40,024 bases of DNA from Candidatus Gastranaerophilales bacterium. GTDB taxonomy: Bacteria; Cyanobacteriota; Vampirovibrionia; Gastranaerophilales; Gastranaerophilaceae. The stretch's first letter is position 1. Each line of letters starts with the position of its first letter. This document shows, in pieces, positions 36,555 through 40,024 of this stretch. The stretch lies in contig JAFQHZ010000008.1 in assembly GCA_017415185.1 (NCBI GenBank), positions 1 to 40,024 on the forward strand. Reading direction: 5' to 3'. A program made the position numbers and the translations under genes. The notes below the pieces were generated by a model that was not told where the DNA came from, made no database searches, and saw only the letters and a list, made by a program, of their open reading frames with translations.

Positions 36555-36592
36555 GATATATTTAATATATCACTTTAAAACATGTTATTCAA
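36555..36592 (-). promoter_or_regulatory. promoter of the alternative sigma gene with palindrome over the -10
   Basis: On the minus strand TTGAAT (36592-36587), 17 bp, TATATT (36569-36564). A 17-nt perfect palindrome (GATATATT-T-AATATATC, 36555-36571) covers the -10 box and the start site and may be an operator. Confidence 0.6.
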
Positions 36593-36600
36593 GAGGTTTG

Positions 36601-36717
36601 TTAAGAGATATTAAGATAAAGTTTATTTTTTAAACCTCTTCTTAATATTTGTTACAATTGGAATTTGCCCTATTTTAAAGGGTTTTGGAGAATTTGATTA
36701 AGAAATATTAAGTAAAT
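36601..36717. promoter_or_regulatory. repeated TTAAGA-N4-TTAAG boxes, possible response-regulator sites
   Basis: TTAAGAGATATTAAG (36601-36615) and TTAAGAAATATTAAG (36698-36712) are direct repeats of TTAAG with a 10-bp period. A partial inverted copy lies at 36641-36649 (CTTAATATT). Ten-bp spaced direct repeats are the usual form of OmpR/PhoB-type sites. An AAGAGGTTT/AAACCTCTT dyad (36591-36599 and 36632-36640) brackets the first box. The second lies about 50 bp before the predicted start of the small RNA. Confidence 0.45.
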
Positions 36718-36759
36718 AAAGCATATTTAGCAATTTTATATCCTCGATATACTTTATAT

Positions 36760-36844
36760 ATACAAGAGAGAAAGTAAAACCTAAAACACGAGAGATGAAT
36801 CTAAATTCCCCCTTTCAGAGAGCTGAAAGGGTTTTTTATTTTTT
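36760..36844 (+). ncRNA. candidate small RNA upstream-antisense to ctpA end
   Basis: A strong plus-strand terminator (stem 36810-36818 / 36823-36831, then T6AT6) closes a transcript that cannot belong to any plus-strand gene. A TATACT box at 36748-36753 lies at the right distance for a start near 36760, with a poor -35 but a TTAAGA-type box about 50 bp upstream, as for an activated promoter. The RNA would be about 80 nt, rich in GAGAG. An 18-codon frame (ATG 36795) inside it has no usable ribosome binding site. Confidence 0.4.
36810..36844 (+). terminator. strong plus-strand intrinsic terminator
   Basis: Nine-bp stem CCCTTTCAG / CTGAAAGGG with a 4-nt loop followed by TTTTTTATTTTTT. On the minus strand it lacks a T-run, so it is directional and is not the ctpA terminator. 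Confidence 0.85.
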
Positions 36845-36853
36845 AAAATGAAT

Positions 36854-38083
36854 TTAGTTCTTTTTGATTGAAGCGAATTTTCCAACTTCTTGTTGCAGAA
36901 TTTCGCAAGCTTTTTCAAGTTGTGGATCTTTTTTTGCTTCAATATCTTTTTCGGTTAAATCAACAGTATAATCAGGAACAATGCCTTTTTTGTGAATGTC
37001 TGTTCCGTTTGGTGTTAAATATTTTTGAATTGTGATATGAAGCGCTGAACCGTTTGGCAATTTGTTAATTTCTTGAACAAGACCTTTCCCAAAAGATTTT
37101 TTGCCTACGATTATTGCTCTTTTGTTGTCTTTCAATGCTCCTGATAAAATTTCGCTTGCAGAAGCAGAACCGCCATTAATTAAAACAACAACAGGTTGCG
37201 TTGTAACAACTTGAGAAAGGGAATTTTGAGTATCTTTATAGCCATCTCTATCAACTGTTGAAACAATAACTTTAGAACTTAAGAACATATCTGCAATATA
37301 AATTGCGTTTGTTAATAAGCCTCCTGGGTTTGAACGCAAATCAACGATGATTCCGTCTTTATCACGATATTTTTTTAGTGCTTCTTGAAATTCGCTTGCT
37401 GCATTTCTTGAAATGAATGAACTTAAACGGATATAGCCAAGATTATCGTCAACTTTACCAATCTTTGGAGTTTTTGTTGAAACAGATTTTAATTCTATAT
37501 TTGCTCGCTCGATTGTGTATAATTTTGGCTCTTCGCCTTTTCTTTTAACTAAAAGTTTAACTTGTGTGCCTTCAGGACCTCTGATTTTTTCAGCTGCAGC
37601 TTCAACTGTTATACCTTTTGTTGATTTTCCGTCGATTTCAAGGATTTCATCCTCGCTTTTTAATCCTGCACGCTCCCCAGGAGTGTCTTCTAATGGAGCA
37701 ATGATTAAAAGTTTGCCGTCTCTAACACCGATTTGAACGCCAATGCCTTTGAGCGAACCTTGTATGCTTTCGGTTTCTTCTTTGTATTCTTTTGGTGTTA
37801 AAAATTTTGTATAAACATCTCCAAGAGAATCAACCATCGTTGCGATTGCAACATGTGCATCTTCTTCATCTTGAATAACTGCATCATATTTATGTCGCCA
37901 ACGTTCCCAGTTTTGTTGGTTTTGAGTGTCATCAACATATTTTGTGTATATCAATTTCCAAGCTTTGTCGTATAAATTTTGCGGAGTAACTGCCATTGCT
38001 GGTTTTGATATGTTTGTAATTGCAAAAAGTGCAAAAATCATTATAAATATAGATAATCTTTTTAGCATTTGTTTTAAACTCAT
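36854..38083 (-). CDS. ctpA: CtpA-type carboxyl-terminal processing protease (S41)
   Basis: The 409-residue periplasmic or lumenal-side serine protease has a signal sequence (LSIFIMIFALFAITNISKPAMA). A PDZ domain follows (about 100-185; GSLKGIGVQIG, GERAGLKSEDEILEIDG), then the S41 catalytic core. Ser308 in GGSASASE and Lys333 in SFGKG form the Ser-Lys dyad, with Gln337 4 residues on, spaced exactly as in Tsp (Ser430/Lys455/Gln459). Family members degrade or trim exported proteins at the C-terminus; in cyanobacteria CtpA matures the D1 protein of photosystem II, which is not expected here. The start has a reasonable Shine-Dalgarno (AAAAAAGGATTTTTATG). Confidence 0.95.
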   Translation of the reverse strand: MSLKQMLKRLSIFIMIFALFAITNISKPAMAVTPQNLYDKAWKLIYTKYVDDTQNQQNWERWRHKYDAVIQDEEDAHVAIATMVDSLGDVYTKFLTPKEYKEETESIQGSLKGIGVQIGVRDGKLLIIAPLEDTPGERAGLKSEDEILEIDGKSTKGITVEAAAEKIRGPEGTQVKLLVKRKGEEPKLYTIERANIELKSVSTKTPKIGKVDDNLGYIRLSSFISRNAASEFQEALKKYRDKDGIIVDLRSNPGGLLTNAIYIADMFLSSKVIVSTVDRDGYKDTQNSLSQVVTTQPVVVLINGGSASASEILSGALKDNKRAIIVGKKSFGKGLVQEINKLPNGSALHITIQKYLTPNGTDIHKKGIVPDYTVDLTEKDIEAKKDPQLEKACEILQQEVGKFASIKKN

Positions 38084-38227
38084 AAAAATCCTTTTTTCAC
38101 GTTATTTTATTATAACAAAATTTGAATTCTTTTCTACATATAAAATGACTAGATTGATTAATAAAATTGCTTAATACGCAAAAAAATGCTTTAATTATAA
38201 GAAAATAAGCATTAAAAGGAGTTTAAA

Positions 38228-39886
38228 ATGAGAAGTGATACCATAAAAAAAGGAATTGACCATGCGCCACATCGTGCATTATTATATGCAGGCGGATTAT
38301 CAGACAAAAATATCAATAGACCTTTTATTGGTATTGCGAGCTCATTTACTGATTTAGTCCCAGGACACGCCGGAATGCGCGATTTAGAGCGTCAAATTGA
38401 AAAAGGTATTCATTCAAACGGCGGTCAATCTTTTATTTTTGGCGTTCCTGCCGTTTGTGATGGAATTGCAATGGGGCATTGCGGAATGAGATATTCTCTT
38501 CCTTCTCGTGATTTGATTGCAGATTGTGTTGAAACGGTTGCAAGCGCACACCAATTAGACGGGCTTGTTCTTTTGACAAATTGCGACAAAATTACTCCGG
38601 GGATGTTAATCGCTGCTTTAAGATTAAATATTCCTTGCATTATCGTAACAGCAGGGCCATCTTTAGAAGGAAGCTGTAAAGGCGAAACATTAACATTTAT
38701 TCGTGGCTCTTATGAAGCAATTGGAAAATATCGAATTGGCGAAATTTCGCAAAATAGACTTTGTGAAATGGAACACTGCGCTTGTCCAACAATTGGCTCA
38801 TGCCAAGGCTTATATACTGCAAACACTCTTGCTTGTTTGACTGAAGTTATGGGAATGAGTTTGCCAGGGTGCGCTACTGCGGCAGCCGTTTCATCCAAAA
38901 AGAAAAGAATAGCCTTTGATTCAGGCTATGTTATTTGTGATTTAGTTAAAAATAATGTTTTACCAAGAGATATCGTAACAAAAGACACTTTAAGAAATGC
39001 CATTGTTGCCGATTTGACATTGGGTGGTTCAACAAATTCAATTCTTCATTTGTTGGCAATTGCAAACAGTGCTGATATCGAACTTTCTTTGGATGATTTT
39101 GAAGAATTATCTAAAAAAATTCCTCAAATTATTAAATTAGACCCATCAAGCACTCTAACAATGACTGATTTAGATAATGCAGGCGGAATTTCAGGCGTGT
39201 TTAAGACTTTGTGGGGCAACACTCCTGAATTAAAAAATACAAAAAATTTAATTGGGCAAACAGTTGAAGAAATTGCAAATTCTGCTTGGGTGAATAACGA
39301 AATTATTAGACCTTTAAACAATCCAATCACGTCTAATCCTGGGCTTGCAATTTTGCATGGAAACATTGCTCCTGATGGTGCTGTTGTTAAGATTTCGGGC
39401 GTTGATAAGGATGTTTTTGAATTTAAGGGTACTGCTAAAGTATTTAACCATGAAGAAGACGCAATGAAAGCAATAACTGACGATGTTGTTGTTGCAGGAG
39501 ATGTTGTTGTAATTCGCTATGAAGGTCCAAAAGGCGGTCCTGGCATGAGAGAAATGCTTGCGCCAACTGCATTATTAGTTGGAAAAGGTTTGGGCAAAAA
39601 ATGTGCATTAATTACAGACGGCAGATTTTCTGGCGGCACTCGTGGTCTTTGTATTGGTCATATCGCCCCTGAAGCTTGTATGGGCGGAGTAATTGGGCTG
39701 ATTGAAGATGGTGATATTATTGAAATTAATATTAACGAAAGAAGTATTAATCTTTGCGTTGACGAAGCAGAATTGGCAAGAAGAAAAGAAAACTTTAAGC
39801 CATATATTAATGAAATTCCAAAAGGATATTTGTCGAAATATCAAAGAAATGTTTTGCAAGCCAACAAAGGCGCTTTAGTAGAATAA
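38228..39886 (+). CDS. ilvD: dihydroxy-acid dehydratase
   Basis: IlvD dehydrates 2,3-dihydroxy-isovalerate and 2,3-dihydroxy-3-methylvalerate in valine and isoleucine synthesis. The 552-residue length is normal. Cluster and active-site segments are [24 protein letters not shown] and [17 protein letters not shown]-terminal [18 protein letters not shown] and [21 protein letters not shown] hold the catalytic Ser region. Three Cys in these segments fit an iron-sulfur cluster. Shine-Dalgarno AAAAGGAGTTTAAAATG; an inverted repeat (AATGCTT 38185-38191 / AAGCATT 38207-38213) lies just upstream. No other ilv or leu gene is in the window. Confidence 0.97.
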   Translation: MRSDTIKKGIDHAPHRALLYAGGLSDKNINRPFIGIASSFTDLVPGHAGMRDLERQIEKGIHSNGGQSFIFGVPAVCDGIAMGHCGMRYSLPSRDLIADCVETVASAHQLDGLVLLTNCDKITPGMLIAALRLNIPCIIVTAGPSLEGSCKGETLTFIRGSYEAIGKYRIGEISQNRLCEMEHCACPTIGSCQGLYTANTLACLTEVMGMSLPGCATAAAVSSKKKRIAFDSGYVICDLVKNNVLPRDIVTKDTLRNAIVADLTLGGSTNSILHLLAIANSADIELSLDDFEELSKKIPQIIKLDPSSTLTMTDLDNAGGISGVFKTLWGNTPELKNTKNLIGQTVEEIANSAWVNNEIIRPLNNPITSNPGLAILHGNIAPDGAVVKISGVDKDVFEFKGTAKVFNHEEDAMKAITDDVVVAGDVVVIRYEGPKGGPGMREMLAPTALLVGKGLGKKCALITDGRFSGGTRGLCIGHIAPEACMGGVIGLIEDGDIIEININERSINLCVDEAELARRKENFKPYINEIPKGYLSKYQRNVLQANKGALVE

Positions 39887-40024
39887 CCTGAACGAAGCGA
39901 ATTGTGGCGAGACTTCGCCCAATGAGCAAAGTGAAGGCAAAAGTGTGTGAAGCACGCCTGCGGTTGCGAAGAGCAAGCGCAAAGTGCGAAAACCGTTCTA
40001 TGGCGACGTGGGCGTTCACGCCCC
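39887..40024. repeat. GC-rich intergenic repeat, copy 3 (reverse orientation)
   Basis: Downstream of ilvD the composition changes to GC-rich. The reverse complement of 39955-40008 aligns gap-free with 18271-18325. It contains small hairpins (GGCGA-gac-TTCGCC near 39906-39919; GGGCG-ttca-CGCCC near 40010-40023). The window ends inside it. Confidence 0.6.

Noticed and set aside
36795-36851. 18-codon ORF in the candidate small RNA
   Set aside because: The CGAGAG before the ATG is too close to serve as a Shine-Dalgarno and the frame runs through the terminator hairpin.

Overview
The window is about 40 kb of AT-rich bacterial chromosome. It is densely packed with genes on both strands, and I see no tRNA, rRNA operon, CRISPR array, IS element or prophage. 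The cell is evidently diderm: it has a TolC-type outer-membrane factor and a periplasmic MCE/MlaD lipid-transport protein. It also has PilM/N/O-like type IV pilus or secretion proteins. ATP synthase beta and epsilon form their own two-gene operon, as in cyanobacteria and plastids. Together with the low GC, a GHL10/YddW-like secreted protein and a YvyF-like zinc-ribbon protein, this suggests the non-photosynthetic sister group of Cyanobacteria (Vampirovibrionia/Melainabacteria, probably a gut Gastranaerophilales). That placement is inference, not proof.

Layout. 0.1-2.5 kb: ComF-like phosphoribosyltransferase, a zinc-ribbon/Gly-Asn-Arg-rich protein with a duplicated C-terminal domain, a YvyF-like zinc-ribbon protein and a small unknown. 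2.6-11.6 kb, all minus strand: a 1008-residue coiled-coil protein, a GHL10-type secreted protein, an RseP-like site-2 protease, a Gln/Pro-rich protein and a membrane-anchored AMIN-like protein. 11.7-16.2 kb: ribH, a lipoprotein, MtaB, a small acidic protein, a glyoxalase-fold protein, a compact regulatory module (see below) and a PpiC foldase. 16.27-16.45 kb: a probable 6S RNA. 16.5-20.7 kb: MCE/MlaD protein, a secreted WG-repeat protein, PilO and a fused PilM-PilN. 20.8-24.0 kb: rlmB, a primary-type sigma factor, an HD-domain protein and a divergent AbrB/XRE regulator pair. 24.3-28.3 kb: groES-groEL and atp beta-epsilon. 28.3-35.7 kb: a TolC-like protein, then two TPR proteins, a GAF-GGDEF diguanylate cyclase and a family-39-type glycosyltransferase that is frameshifted at a poly-T tract. 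35.7-40.0 kb: a second sigma-70 factor, a probable small RNA, a CtpA-type protease and ilvD.

The most interesting stretch is 15.02-15.82 kb. A 25-codon ORF for a single-helix hydrophobic peptide has a near-perfect Shine-Dalgarno that can be folded into an upstream stem. Its mRNA converges with a strong opposing promoter on shared hairpins. This is the architecture of Fst/par-like type I toxin-antitoxin loci. It lies just downstream of a small HTH repressor gene, whose promoter region carries three copies of an AACTTCTA operator-like motif and faces a small unknown gene. A second concealed gene is a 50-residue AbrB/MazE-like protein at 23.56-23.72 kb, divergent from an XRE regulator across TACAAT/ATTGTA repeats. 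Other points: a 9-T tract that could switch a glycosyltransferase, a probable activator-controlled small RNA at 36.75-36.84 kb, several apparently leaderless genes, and a GC-rich repeat found mainly between convergent genes.
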